Numbered from the stretch's first letter, positions 36,529 to 47,912 are shown. The stretch: DNA of 53,610 bases from Pseudomonadota bacterium (GCA_027620075.1 JAQCEY010000010.1:1-53610); one strand, 5' to 3'. Notes: a model not told the origin generated them from the letters alone. Translations and numbers: made by a program.

Positions 36529-37023
36529 TTAAGCCGTAACTTCTTCTTTTCGTTTATCATTCACAAAATTTAACGATCCCGACATATTATCCTCAATTGC
36601 GTTACTATCGGTAACATCAAGAGTTTCAACATTACCTCTATGGAGGTTATCGGCACTTTTACACTGACCGTCAATATACGCACCGTCTTTAACCGATAGT
36701 GACTCGTACATAATTACACCGGTAACCTTGCCGCTTTCAGAAAGTACGATATCTTTTCCCTTAACCAGACCGTTTATTTCGCCATCGACCTGTATGGAAT
36801 CGGCAGTAACATCGCCTTTTATGGCACCGGTTCTTCTAATGGTAGCACTACCGCAGGTAACGTTACCTTCGATTTCACCTTCAATTTCAATTGAGCCGCC
36901 ACACATCAAGTTACCTACGATTTTAAGATCTGCGGCTATTATAGAGGGTACTTCCCCCTTATTTTCTTTTGTAGTTGTAGTCACCGGTACACTCCCATCT
37001 GATATTTTTTGTTTAGAAAACAT
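36529..37023 (-). CDS. Bactofilin
   Basis: A 164-aa cytoskeletal protein of the bactofilin (BacA/CcmA) family. The central beta-helix, residues about 28-125, has the repeating pattern IVGNLMCGGSIEIEGEIEGN, then VTADSIQVDGEINGLVKG and SGKVTGVIMYESLSV, flanked by disordered tails. Bactofilins polymerise without nucleotide at the inner membrane and recruit cell-wall enzymes. Its start overlaps the end of the M23 peptidase gene by 11 nt, a known BacA plus M23 partnership, so the two likely shape the cell wall together. Confidence 0.9.
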   Translation of the reverse strand: MFSKQKISDGSVPVTTTTKENKGEVPSIIAADLKIVGNLMCGGSIEIEGEIEGNVTCGSATIRRTGAIKGDVTADSIQVDGEINGLVKGKDIVLSESGKVTGVIMYESLSVKDGAYIDGQCKSADNLHRGNVETLDVTDSNAIEDNMSGSLNFVNDKRKEEVTA

Positions 37024-38134
37024 ATTTACCTGCCTTTAAAAAATTCTTCGGATTCAACGTCTTGTCATTATAACGAACTTCGTAGTGTAAGTGATCCCCG
37101 GTACTTCTTCCCGAAGAACCCTGAACACCGACAGCATCGCCTCGTCCGACAGTTTCTCCTTTTTTTACAAGTATTTTACTTAAATGTCCATAGCGAGTTG
37201 CAACACCGTTTCCATGGTCTATCTCAACCATCTCTCCGTAAGCACCATAACTACCGGCTTTTACTACAACACCGGGTGCAGAACTAAATATTTTAGACTT
37301 GTATCTTCCTACCATATCCATACCGGCATGAATAGCCGCACGTTTACGGAACGGATCCACCCTTTTACCATAGCCGCTAGATATCCAGTATTTTTCCATC
37401 GGCTGACCTATAGGCAGGGAATGAACCATTTCCTCTAATTTTAACAAATACTCAATTTCACCGTTAAATTCGGAAGGTCTGACGGACTCAAAAGAAGAGG
37501 CTTCTTCAAAAGGTATGAACGGCCCGCCCTGATGGCTATTATCATGTGTCTTTGCCTTATCTTTATCGTTATTATTGGTTGCTACCTCTTCAACTTGCAG
37601 CCCCGTCATTTCAATTATTGTTTCAAGGCTATCTATCCTCTCTAAAACTTTCGAACGAATATTAGATATAACACCCTGAACCTCATCGCCTTGCGATGAA
37701 CCTGCATCAGCTACCTTTAAAGAACCGTTTTTTTCAAATATATTTTTCTGAGCTAACTGGTCATATTTTCTTATATTGTCAAAATATCTGTTTAACTCCA
37801 CAAGATTATTATGTAAATCGGCTACCTTATACTGCAAATCTTCATTTACATTATTGGTGTTCCATATCTCGAGTTCTTTTTCAGACAGGATACTGTCATA
37901 TGAGAAATATTTATCGGTAGAATAAGATACCCACAACATTACCGCTATAACTAAGAAGCAGAAACTAAGCTGCAAACGGAAACTTATAGGAATATTAACT
38001 ATACCGTTTTGAGAAATAATAACTATCTTCTTTTCACACAGTTTTTTATGTACAAAATCAGACACTTCTTTTGCCACTTTCGTAGCAAACAGAGAAAAAC
38101 TATTCCATATATGTTTTAGAGCGTTTTTTATCAC
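37013..38134 (-). CDS. Membrane-anchored M23 peptidoglycan endopeptidase
   Basis: A 373-aa type II membrane protein. The cytoplasmic N-terminus (1-50) is followed by a membrane helix at about 52-68, a periplasmic coiled coil about 80-200, and a C-terminal lysostaphin-like M23 domain. The zinc and catalytic motifs are HAGMDMVG (HxxxD) near 290 and the terminal GDHLHYEVR (HxH) near 345. It resembles LmdC-type peptidases that pair with bactofilins. The overlap with the bactofilin start suggests coupled translation. Confidence 0.9.
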   Translation of the reverse strand: MIKNALKHIWNSFSLFATKVAKEVSDFVHKKLCEKKIVIISQNGIVNIPISFRLQLSFCFLVIAVMLWVSYSTDKYFSYDSILSEKELEIWNTNNVNEDLQYKVADLHNNLVELNRYFDNIRKYDQLAQKNIFEKNGSLKVADAGSSQGDEVQGVISNIRSKVLERIDSLETIIEMTGLQVEEVATNNNDKDKAKTHDNSHQGGPFIPFEEASSFESVRPSEFNGEIEYLLKLEEMVHSLPIGQPMEKYWISSGYGKRVDPFRKRAAIHAGMDMVGRYKSKIFSSAPGVVVKAGSYGAYGEMVEIDHGNGVATRYGHLSKILVKKGETVGRGDAVGVQGSSGRSTGDHLHYEVRYNDKTLNPKNFLKAGKYVF

Positions 38135-38296
38135 TACTATCCCGATTAGTGTTTTATTTTAAAACAAACCTTCAAATATAACTTAACTAATAATAGTTAA
38201 TCAATTCTTAATAAACAACCATAATTTTATCATAAGAATAAAATATAAGGCAAGTGCAAAAACGCAACTTAGCACAAAACAGTTACAAATAAAAGA

Positions 38297-39829
<1,533 letters not shown>

Positions 39830-39902
39830 TTAGCAAGGTTTTTGTTTTTTATAAAACATGAGGATTCGATAACGATAGAATTTTTTACGGACTAATTTAT
39901 CC

Positions 39903-39978
39903 TGTCATTCGCCGATTTAATCGGCGAATCCAATGCTTGATATTCATAGATTCGCCGGTCAAGCCGTCGAATGACAGT
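39903..39978. repeat. BIME-like mosaic palindrome
   Basis: A 10-bp perfect stem ATTCGCCGAT/ATCGGCGAAT (39907-39916 and 39920-39929) is followed by a second imperfect stem (ATTCGCCGG with CCGTCGAAT). CTGTCATTCG at the left end recurs inverted as CGAATGACAG at the right end. It lies in the 322-base gap 39770-40091, which otherwise shows no gene. Confidence 0.6.
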
Positions 39979-40091
39979 AGTAAGTGTATCGTTGGCTTGT
40001 TAAATATACCACACCCTTTATTCACATAATTTATTGACTTTAATTCAAAATACTTTTAATTTACCTTATTAATTATTAGTATGGATTTATA

Positions 40092-40589
40092 ATGCTTGAA
40101 CTTAATTTAACGCTTGAAAATGACGACATGGCTATAAATACTATATTAAAAAGTATTAAGTCTGATATACAACAAGCAATAGAAGAACCCTATTTTGTAG
40201 ACTTACCCGAGACAGAATTGAGTTTATTTCGCTCTTTCCTTGATTACTGCAACAACATGCCTGAAAGAATTGACCGAAGAATTAAACTTACTAAGAAGGC
40301 TGCTAAAAATTTCTTACTACATGTAAAATCATTAGCGTCCTCTATACTTGTTTCAATAAAAACTTCATTAAGAAAGATGGCGGATATACTTCATGAAATA
40401 ATTGATACAATGAAAACATACGTAATTTCAATTGCCTGCAAAATATGGAGTATATTTTGCTTAATATTTAAATCACTAAAAGAACTTAATTTTGAAATTT
40501 ATTTTGATAGTTTATTTCACGGTGCGTTTGGCGGTAAGGTTGGAATGGTTTTCGACAATCCTTTAAACAAACGATACAATCAACCATAA
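40092..40589 (+). CDS. Hypothetical helical protein
   Basis: A 165-aa protein that I do not recognise. It is largely alpha-helical and basic in the centre (RRIKLTKKAAKNFLLHVKSL), with one amphipathic to hydrophobic stretch at about 112-130 (VISIACKIWSIFCLIFKSL) that might contact membrane. The plausible start has only a weak GGA. Its last 10 bases overlap the end of the convergent metallopeptidase gene. It may be a lineage-specific gene. Confidence 0.45.
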   Translation: MLELNLTLENDDMAINTILKSIKSDIQQAIEEPYFVDLPETELSLFRSFLDYCNNMPERIDRRIKLTKKAAKNFLLHVKSLASSILVSIKTSLRKMADILHEIIDTMKTYVISIACKIWSIFCLIFKSLKELNFEIYFDSLFHGAFGGKVGMVFDNPLNKRYNQP

Positions 40590-41287
40590 GTATGCAACAT
40601 AACCCCATTATCTTTAAGCCACTTTCTCGCTTGCGGGTGAGAAGGAAAGATGCTTTCTACCAACTCCCAGAAATTTTTGCTATGGTTCATTTCAATAAGG
40701 TGGGCAATTTCATGTGCTACCACATATTCTAAAACATCTCTTGGAGCCATGATAAGCCTCCATGAAAAAGAAAGGTTTTTCTTACGTGAACAGCTGCCCC
40801 ATCTGCTACTTGTATCCCGAACGGTTATCCTACTGTAATCCACGCCCAGCTTGTTCGATTCTATTTCAGCCCTTGCCGATATCTCTTTTTTTGCTAAATC
40901 CTGTAGGAAGCTTCTTACCCTGCCTGCGATTACCCCTTTTTCACCGCAAACTATAAGCCTGTCGCCCTCCAATCTGGTTTTGCCTCGAATAGTCCCGCTA
41001 TATTCAATTGTATAAACTTCCCCCCGAATAGGAACTTTAGCCCCGTCTTCAAATCGGGTTCTGGTCTTAATGCCTATCTCTTTGCTTTTTGTGATTATCC
41101 AGTCCTGCTTGCCATAAAGGAAATTCATCGCCTGTTTTTCGCTTACATGTTTAGGCACAATAAGCTCTACCCCATTATGACCCGTTATCTTTATGCTGAT
41201 TTTTTTAGCTCTGGGACTAAATCTGGTAGAAACTTCCACCGAGTCACAATCACACCCCAAGCATAATGTTCTTTCATTTTTTATCAT
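40580..41287 (-). CDS. YgjP-like zinc metallopeptidase
   Basis: A 235-aa protein of the YgjP/SprT-like metallopeptidase family (formerly DUF45). The zinc motif is VVAHEIAHLIEMNHSKNFW near residue 190-208, with HExxH and a later His. The preceding SRWGSCSRKKNLSFSWRLIM block is diagnostic. The N-terminal half has the usual beta-rich region (ISIKITGHNGVELIVPKHVS). The substrate is unknown for this family. Divergent from cutA. Confidence 0.85.
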   Translation of the reverse strand: MIKNERTLCLGCDCDSVEVSTRFSPRAKKISIKITGHNGVELIVPKHVSEKQAMNFLYGKQDWIITKSKEIGIKTRTRFEDGAKVPIRGEVYTIEYSGTIRGKTRLEGDRLIVCGEKGVIAGRVRSFLQDLAKKEISARAEIESNKLGVDYSRITVRDTSSRWGSCSRKKNLSFSWRLIMAPRDVLEYVVAHEIAHLIEMNHSKNFWELVESIFPSHPQARKWLKDNGVMLHTYG

Positions 41288-41356
41288 AAAATATTACTTT
41301 ATAAAAAATACAAACCTTCCGAATTGTAACGAAAAATAATTAAAATACTATTAACC

Positions 41357-41668
41357 ATGCATATTATATATATTACAGCTCCATCAAAAGAAGAAGCCTT
41401 AAAAATATCTCATAGCTTGATTACAGAAAAATTAGTTGCCTGCTGCAATATAATTGACGGTGTAACCTCGGTATATGAGTGGGAAGGAGAAATAAAACAA
41501 GACCCTGAATGCATTATAATTGCCAAGACTTCTTCAGGGCTAGTTGATAATATTATAGAATATGTAAAATATATTCACCCTTATGAATGCCCATGCGTGA
41601 TATCCGTTAAAACAGATAAATCCGATAACGAATTTAGTAAATGGGTTGAGTCTTGCTGCCACAACTAA
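41357..41668 (+). CDS. cutA: CutA1 divalent-cation tolerance protein
   Basis: A 103-aa trimeric PII-like fold protein. Family markers are ITAPSKEEALKISHSLITEK, LVACCNIIDGVTSVYEWEGEI, IIAKTSS and the YIHPYECPCVIS block. Linked historically to copper tolerance, though its true role is unsettled. Length is typical. Confidence 0.9.
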   Translation: MHIIYITAPSKEEALKISHSLITEKLVACCNIIDGVTSVYEWEGEIKQDPECIIIAKTSSGLVDNIIEYVKYIHPYECPCVISVKTDKSDNEFSKWVESCCHN

Positions 41669-41734
41669 GCGTAAAAAGATGATTATTTTATTCTTTCCTT
41701 GAACCGCTTCATTTTATGCTCTAGTCTGTAACGC

Positions 41735-42585
41735 ATGAGAAAATGTAACATAATAGTCTCACTTCTATTGACCCTCGCAAGCAATATTTCAATTGCTCAA
41801 GCTATGCCGGAACCTGTTACGGATAACGACAGGATTTTAGAAAGACCTCTGATGGAACGATACGTACTAGATGAATTGAAGGCATTGCGTAATGAAAAAA
41901 ACATATTACAAGTTGAACTAACTGAAAAAGTTGCCGAAGCAAAACTTGAAGCATCTGACAGAGCTATACGTTATATGGCAGACACTACCAACAATATTTT
42001 TTATATAATAACCGCAGCCGCCTCTTTGATAGTGCTGCTTGGATGGCGTTCGATACAAGATGTTAAAGGACATATAGAGTCTATTACCTCGGCAAAAATA
42101 GCGAAACTGATAGAAAGTTATGAAAAAAGGCTGGAAGAAGTTGAAAATAACGTAAAGATACGTTCCGACCAGTTAATTGCGACTCAGGAGGAGATTTCAA
42201 ACACAAACAAGCTGCATTCTTTATGGATGCGTGCGGCTATCGAGAAAAACACTGAGGAAAAGATAAATCTATATGACGAAATTCTGGAAATGCAGCCTGA
42301 TGACACCGAGGCACTTACATATAAGGCTGATACGTTGTTAGATATAGGTGAATCAAAATGGGCATATCACTAACCGAACAGGATAATAACTACTCCATGG
42401 CATATTGGCAAAGAGCTTGTTCACAGGCTGATTTAGGAAATTTTTCCGATGCTATAGACGATTTAGAAAATTATATAAACCTATCCTCAATTAATATTAC
42501 TGAAAAAGTGCTGGAAGAAGAGCCGTTCTTTAAAGAACTAAGAAAGGATGAACGCTACCGCCAAATGGTAACTAAATATATATAA
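41735..42585 (+). pseudogene. Secreted or membrane-anchored TPR protein with a -1 frameshift
   Basis: The first frame (41735-42373) encodes 212 aa: a signal peptide (1-23), a coiled coil about 45-75, a membrane helix about 85-104, a long coiled coil, and TPR-like repeats beginning EKINLYDEILEMQPDDTEAL. It stops just after GESKWAYH. A second frame (to 42585) continues the TPR pattern: SLTEQDNNYSMAYWQRACSQ, then ADLGNFSDAIDDL and KDERYRQMVTKY. Joining at about 42361 by a one-base shift restores a TPR protein of about 280 aa. It may be a real mutation or a base-call error. No frameshift signal is evident. Confidence 0.65.
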
Positions 42586-42680
42586 CCGGCAATATCGCTA
42601 ATAAATTTTCAAATATTATTAATATAATCCATAAAAATTGTTGAAACTTGTATAAAATTGCCTTATTAAGATGCTTCGCA

Positions 42681-45600
42681 TTAAAAATGTTGGGGTATGG
42701 CCAAGCGGTAAGGCATCGGTTTTTGGTATCGACATCCCAGGTTCGAATCCTGGTACCCCAGCCATCTAGAGCACTTAGCCTTATCTAGGAACAGTTCATA
42801 CGGCTTTTTCAAGGCATGCTCTACCTTTCCGCCCGTCAAAGATAAGTTCTGGAACACTAGGTTAATTAACTTGCGTTTTTGCTCAAGGTTAGAACTTCTA
42901 AATAACAGCCCTGCGTTCTGAGTGAGGTCTAGCAACAGTTTAAGGCTAGTTGTGAACTCTTCGTCTGCACCATCAAAGTTTGCAAGTTGCTTGTTTATTT
43001 GCTGCTGCCTTTGCTTTAGCTCATACGACTTTTTGTCATGTTCATCACGTGTAATACCCGTATAATCGGCAATATCATCGCCACGGCCACCGTCTAACAC
43101 ATCTGCTCCGGCACCTCCTGCCAATACATCATCACCACGACCACCATGCAGGGCATTATTTGCACTATTGCCTGTAATTTTATCGTCACCATCACCTGTG
43201 TAGACATTCTCGATAACAGTGCCATTTGCAACGTTTAGTTCACGGCCAGCTATCAGGCTGGTTTCACCTTCGCGTAAATCTATTTTTGTATCTGTCGTAA
43301 CGGCTGCGGCGTTTATAGTGTCCGTACCTTCGCTATCTTCCAGCACACCCCTTGTTTCATAAGCCTCGGAGATGAACCTGCCATATTCATTTGTGTAGAT
43401 ATAGACATCGTCATTGGTGATCTCATCGCCATATAAATGCAGTTTCCAGCTGTTTAATACCGCCTTGTCGCCACTATCTTTATCAACAATATGCAGCGTC
43501 CACATGCCGACCCCAAGCTCACCTATAAAGTGACCGGAGGAAAGTGTCCACTTAACCACGCCATTGCCCTGCAGTGATGCATTATCCATCAATATGCTCT
43601 GCGTTCCGTCAGGTGAGATCAACGTTACCTGCAAATCACGCAAGTCCGTATCAAGCATATCAAGCTCTACCTCGATCTGATCAATACGCACACCGGAAGT
43701 AATTTCAATCTGGCTATAAATCCCTTCTTCATTATTAGGGACTGTCTGGCTTATGGTATTTTCGCCATCAACAACAATTTCATTTGCGCTTGTGGCAGCA
43801 TCCTTGCCCCATGTTTCCGCTAAACGAACAGCAGCTAACGCATCTACCATGCCAAAGCCGTAATCATGGCTGTAATGCAGGCCGCCACCGTTCCAGTTAT
43901 CAGCAGCATTCGCTCTCCATCCTGCATGACCTGCATCTGAATTTACTGCCGAATATGCCAATATCTCCTTAACATCACGCCAGCCAAGATCAGGGTTGGC
44001 CTCCAGTATCAAAGCAACCACACCGGCTACGATCGGCGTAGAGAAACTCGTTCCCTGTCCGTTAAAATAATCCGAACCGAGCGCAGTATTGCCATCGGGG
44101 TCATTTGAGTATCCACCACCATTTTCAATATCGGTTGAGGTAATATCCGAACCGGGTGCCACCACATGCACATTAGCACCGGGCGTTGAAAACGGCAGGA
44201 ATTTACCCAAACTATCCGCCGCGCCAACAGTTATTGCATAACGTGAATTCATCAGCTCAAAATAGTTGGTGTTCTCACCCGCACCTCTTGCATTACCGGC
44301 AGATGCGACAACCACAGTACCCTTGCCATCACGGCCATTTTGTACGGCATCTTCCAGTTCCTCGGTCACATGTCCGAACTCCTGCCCTGAATAAACAGTC
44401 GGACCCGATCCGGGATTATACATCCAGCTATTTGTTGCAACGTCCATATCGTATAGGTTATTGCTGTCATCTCTCATACGGAAAGCTTTATCACCATAAG
44501 CAATATAAGCAGTTAGATCCGAACCATGAGCAACTCCGACAATTCCATCATTAGCACCTGCATCATCTCGTCTGGCAGCAATTAATCCTGCTAAGAATGT
44601 GCCATGTATCCCTTCATCGCCAAGGAAGCTCTCGGAAGTTTGATCAACATAATCCATTTTTACAACGTCATTTACGACATCAACATCTAAGTCAGTATGC
44701 TCAGTAATTCCGTCATCAACAATTCCTATTTTTACACCTTCTCCGGTATAATCATCCCAAACTGATATAGCATTTATGGCTTTTAAATACCACTGATCTT
44801 CAAATAATTCATCGGTAGGTAAATCCGGTAAGATGTTAATTTCAGCTGTTCCAGTTGCAACGCCTCCATGACCATCTTCAACCGTATAGTCAAAACTTGC
44901 TTTTCCTGTATAACCGTCTTCCGGTGTAAATACTACGTTGCCATCTTTATCAATAGATGCACTTCCATGCTCAATATTACCTATAGATATTACCGATAAA
45001 TAATCGCCGTCAATGTCGGTTGCGGTATTTAAAAGCTCTCTAGATGTAATTGAAAGCTCCGCATTACCACGAACAGTCATTTCCCCACCAACCACGATAG
45101 GGTTGTTGTTTGTGCCATCAGTGTGAATTACTTGATCATCAAAGCGGATACGTTCTATACCTGTTAAAGTGTCAGTACCATTATCATGACCATCATTTGT
45201 AATATTATCTGTAACTGTCCAAATATTACCGTTCTGAGAAATTGTATAATCATCGTTTAACCCTTGATAGTATACTAAATCAAGACCGTCATTACCATCA
45301 ATTGTGTCATCGCCCTCACTTCCATGTATGAAATCATTTCCAGCACCTGATATAATATTATCATTTCCACCTGCTGCATTTATTACTATTGATTCATTAG
45401 AATTAACCGTTACCGTATCGTTGCTATCGCCCGATATGAATGCATCAACTTGAGATACATTTACAGTACTATCCTCATTACCATCCTTTACGGCCAAACT
45501 GCTACTATCCCCTTGAGATGTATAGTAAGATACCTCTCCATCAACATTATCTTTTGTATAAAGCTCAGAGTCAGCTAGAAAATCAATAGCCTGTGCGATT

Positions 45601-46856
45601 AATTCTGTATCATTACCGTCATCAAGAACAACTGTTGTCTTAGCTCGTATAATATTACCATTTAAATCAACTAATCCAGTTGTATCAGCCGTAGAAATAT
45701 TAATTTGTTTAATATTATGATACGAAATACTGTTTAACTCTCCAGAATCTGTAATACCGTTTGAATTGCTGTCCACCCAAATTTGCAACTGATTAAACTG
45801 GTCGTCAAGATTATTTAATATTCCATCATTGTTTGTATCTAAAAATTTTAGTGCATCCATCGTTGATTTTATGTTATCTGCAAATCCCTCTGAAACAACC
45901 TCACTAAAATCTGTTATTAAGTTATCAGAATTTTTATCTAATACTAATAGCCCCTCAGTTGTACCAAACCATGCAATATTATTAAGATTACCATCATTAT
46001 TTCCGTCAAAATACACTCGTGAATTTTGCAATCCTATTAATTCTATTTTTCCATCATTATTTAAATCTATTACAAATGGATCATTCCATTTAAATCTTTG
46101 ACCATAATCATATTTAAAATAATCTTCTGCGTAAGAATTTGCTTTCGCTACCGTATCTGTTGCATTATTGAATGGTGCTTTTATATAATTTGAATACACG
46201 CCTTTACTTGCATCACCACTTAATCCACCAGCAACCTCAGATACAATGTATACTAAGGCAACAGTCGGCCATGTAATAACATCATCCGGTGTTGGAGCTA
46301 ATATAAATCCACCAACAAGAGCACCAGCACCATAAGCCCCTATTTGCCCAATAATTTCTGTATCAATACTACTACCTTTGTTAATGATATTATCAGTTCC
46401 ATCATAAGCAATATTTGAATATTCCCATGTCTTGCTAATATTTTTAAATTTATTTGGGATAATGATATCCCCAGCAGATTTAATAAGAAATTTCTCTCCA
46501 ACTCCAAGTCCTGGTGCTTGGTTTTGAATTTGAATTTGTCTTTGCTCGTCTAAATTGGTAAAGATTCTTTGAAATTCTAAGTCCAAATATAACTGTGTGT
46601 CGGACTTCACACCAACCCCAATGTCGCCAAATACAAAAACACCCTCTAAATCAACGCTTTGCGGCTTGTAATCAAAGTCCAGAAATAGGTCTATAGGGCT
46701 ACTTTCTAGATTTTCAGGACTGAAAGCAAAATTAAGTGAAGAATAATAGTTACTTTCATTAGCTTTTCTCCATTCAGCTTCATAACTATTATAAAAACTA
46801 ACTGGAGCGTCACCATTTTGAAAAATAGTTTGGATTATTATATTTTTTTTACTCAT
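42681..46856 (-). CDS. Giant RTX/subtilase protein fused to a recombinase C-terminus
   Basis: A 1391-aa protein. It opens MSKKNIIIQTI, the signature shared with two cluster neighbours. Residues 165-212 are hydrophobic and Gly-rich (GQIGAYGAGALVGG, zipper-like). Residues 258-390 form an EF-hand-like calcium region (DLNNDGKIEL, DGNNDGNL, DTNNDGIL, DSNSNGIT). RTX nonapeptides occur at about 496-526. A cadherin-like domain spans about 590-678. The S8 subtilase of kexin type lies at about 690-1010, with Asp714, His751, Asn855 and Ser937 (GTSFSTP). A P-domain is at about 1030-1145, and more RTX repeats at 1220-1262. From about 1268 the sequence is recombinase C-terminus, then antisense tRNA-Gln. 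The native C-terminal secretion signal is probably lost. Confidence 0.85.
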   Translation of the reverse strand: MSKKNIIIQTIFQNGDAPVSFYNSYEAEWRKANESNYYSSLNFAFSPENLESSPIDLFLDFDYKPQSVDLEGVFVFGDIGVGVKSDTQLYLDLEFQRIFTNLDEQRQIQIQNQAPGLGVGEKFLIKSAGDIIIPNKFKNISKTWEYSNIAYDGTDNIINKGSSIDTEIIGQIGAYGAGALVGGFILAPTPDDVITWPTVALVYIVSEVAGGLSGDASKGVYSNYIKAPFNNATDTVAKANSYAEDYFKYDYGQRFKWNDPFVIDLNNDGKIELIGLQNSRVYFDGNNDGNLNNIAWFGTTEGLLVLDKNSDNLITDFSEVVSEGFADNIKSTMDALKFLDTNNDGILNNLDDQFNQLQIWVDSNSNGITDSGELNSISYHNIKQINISTADTTGLVDLNGNIIRAKTTVVLDDGNDTELIAQAIDFLADSELYTKDNVDGEVSYYTSQGDSSSLAVKDGNEDSTVNVSQVDAFISGDSNDTVTVNSNESIVINAAGGNDNIISGAGNDFIHGSEGDDTIDGNDGLDLVYYQGLNDDYTISQNGNIWTVTDNITNDGHDNGTDTLTGIERIRFDDQVIHTDGTNNNPIVVGGEMTVRGNAELSITSRELLNTATDIDGDYLSVISIGNIEHGSASIDKDGNVVFTPEDGYTGKASFDYTVEDGHGGVATGTAEINILPDLPTDELFEDQWYLKAINAISVWDDYTGEGVKIGIVDDGITEHTDLDVDVVNDVVKMDYVDQTSESFLGDEGIHGTFLAGLIAARRDDAGANDGIVGVAHGSDLTAYIAYGDKAFRMRDDSNNLYDMDVATNSWMYNPGSGPTVYSGQEFGHVTEELEDAVQNGRDGKGTVVVASAGNARGAGENTNYFELMNSRYAITVGAADSLGKFLPFSTPGANVHVVAPGSDITSTDIENGGGYSNDPDGNTALGSDYFNGQGTSFSTPIVAGVVALILEANPDLGWRDVKEILAYSAVNSDAGHAGWRANAADNWNGGGLHYSHDYGFGMVDALAAVRLAETWGKDAATSANEIVVDGENTISQTVPNNEEGIYSQIEITSGVRIDQIEVELDMLDTDLRDLQVTLISPDGTQSILMDNASLQGNGVVKWTLSSGHFIGELGVGMWTLHIVDKDSGDKAVLNSWKLHLYGDEITNDDVYIYTNEYGRFISEAYETRGVLEDSEGTDTINAAAVTTDTKIDLREGETSLIAGRELNVANGTVIENVYTGDGDDKITGNSANNALHGGRGDDVLAGGAGADVLDGGRGDDIADYTGITRDEHDKKSYELKQRQQQINKQLANFDGADEEFTTSLKLLLDLTQNAGLLFRSSNLEQKRKLINLVFQNLSLTGGKVEHALKKPYELFLDKAKCSRWLGYQDSNLGCRYQKPMPYRLAIPQHF
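42691..42764 (+). tRNA. tRNA-Gln (TTG)
   Basis: A 74-nt cloverleaf: acceptor TGGGGTA pairs with TACCCCA, the anticodon loop TTTTGGT carries TTG at 42723-42725, the T-arm has GGTTCGAATCC, and GCCA is encoded. The giant RTX/subtilase frame on the minus strand runs through the whole gene and stops 10 nt beyond its 5' end. Confidence 0.95.
42765..43055 (-). pseudogene. Serine recombinase C-terminal remnant
   Basis: About 97 codons in frame with the giant protein match the end of the recombinase at 3716-5206. Shared landmarks in the same order are YDKK-like/HDKKS..ELKQRQQQI, TLK.LL-like TSLKLLLDL, SS..EQKRKL, the NL..GG segment, LKKPYELFLDKAK, and a Trp coded by the complement of the tRNA CCA. 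The catalytic and zinc domains are gone. Confidence 0.85.
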
Positions 46857-46970
46857 TGCAACGCCTTTTAAATAACTTTATTCATAATTTATTTTAAAAA
46901 TACTCTTAATGGACACCTTGATAGTCCTTTATAACATATCATCTTGACCTTCTATCTAACGATGAAAATT

Positions 46971-47912
46971 CTACCTAACAGCCAATCTTTTATTAAATTC
47001 ATCATTATTACTTAACCACTTTTCAGCAAGTTTTTTACCTAACAATCTTTGTTCATTTGTTACCTCTTTATCTATAAAAATAAAATCATCATCATACTTA
47101 TTCTTGCTTACAGAAGTTTTTGCCCTAGACATCATTGTAGAAATATAAATCCATTTGTAACTCTCTGCATAATCTATAGATACTCCTTCACCTTTATAAT
47201 ACATTATACCAATACTACGCTGTGCTTCTTCATTACCCTGTTCAGCAGATTTTAAGAAATAATCTATAGCCTTGTTATAATCTTGCGTTACTCCCTCACC
47301 ATTAAAATACATTTTACCAAGATAATATTGTCCCATATGTTCCCCATTATCTGCAGCTTCTAAATTCCATTTCAAGGCCTCACCTAAGTTTTTTTCTACT
47401 CCCTCACCTTTATAATACATTCTACCAATTGAGCTTTTCGCTTTATAATTTCCTAATTTTTCAGACTCTAAGTACCAATTCATTGCTTTTTTGTAATTTA
47501 CATCAACACCCATTCCAAAATTGTACATTAATCCAAGAAAATACATAGCCTCCATATCTCCTGCTTTCGCAGCTTCCATGTACCATTTATAAGATTTTGT
47601 AAAATCTTGCTTTGTATCTTCACCAATAAAATACTTAGAAGCCAATATTAATTGAGACTGAGTATGACCACGCTCAGCGGCGTTTTTACAAAAACTTAAG
47701 GACTCAGCCTTTGTATTATTTCTATCCGCTCCAACACATGCATGGATTTCTTTATCGCCAGAGTTTTTGTTGGTATCTGTTTCAATAAAAGCTTTTGACG
47801 CTGCTTGTGAAAAATTCTTGTTTTGTAAGAAATAAGAAAAACAAAAGACCAGTGATAAAAAGAACAGCTTTAATAAAAAACTGTAATAACATTTATTATC
47901 TTTTTTAGACAT
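46971..47912 (-). CDS. Sel1-repeat protein
   Basis: A 313-aa exported or membrane-anchored protein. A hydrophobic segment at about 10-29 acts as signal or anchor. At least five Sel1-like repeats follow, each about 36 aa and shaped A..LG.MY..GEGV..(D)Y.KA..W (for example GRMYYKGEGV, GKMYFNGEGV, GIMYYKGEGV). Sel1 repeats mediate protein-protein contacts, often in envelope signalling or secretion. It starts MSKK, as do several neighbours, but lacks the IIPTI part. It overlaps the upstream membrane-protein gene by 8 nt, so it belongs to the same operon. Confidence 0.85.
   Translation of the reverse strand: MSKKDNKCYYSFLLKLFFLSLVFCFSYFLQNKNFSQAASKAFIETDTNKNSGDKEIHACVGADRNNTKAESLSFCKNAAERGHTQSQLILASKYFIGEDTKQDFTKSYKWYMEAAKAGDMEAMYFLGLMYNFGMGVDVNYKKAMNWYLESEKLGNYKAKSSIGRMYYKGEGVEKNLGEALKWNLEAADNGEHMGQYYLGKMYFNGEGVTQDYNKAIDYFLKSAEQGNEEAQRSIGIMYYKGEGVSIDYAESYKWIYISTMMSRAKTSVSKNKYDDDFIFIDKEVTNEQRLLGKKLAEKWLSNNDEFNKRLAVR

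Noticed and set aside
42358-42585. 75-aa frame as an independent gene
   Set aside because: It continues the TPR pattern of the upstream frame and is best seen as the displaced end of that gene.
43784-44554. Plus-strand frames opposite the subtilase domain
   Set aside because: The minus strand carries an intact catalytic triad and continuous domains; the plus frames are shadows.
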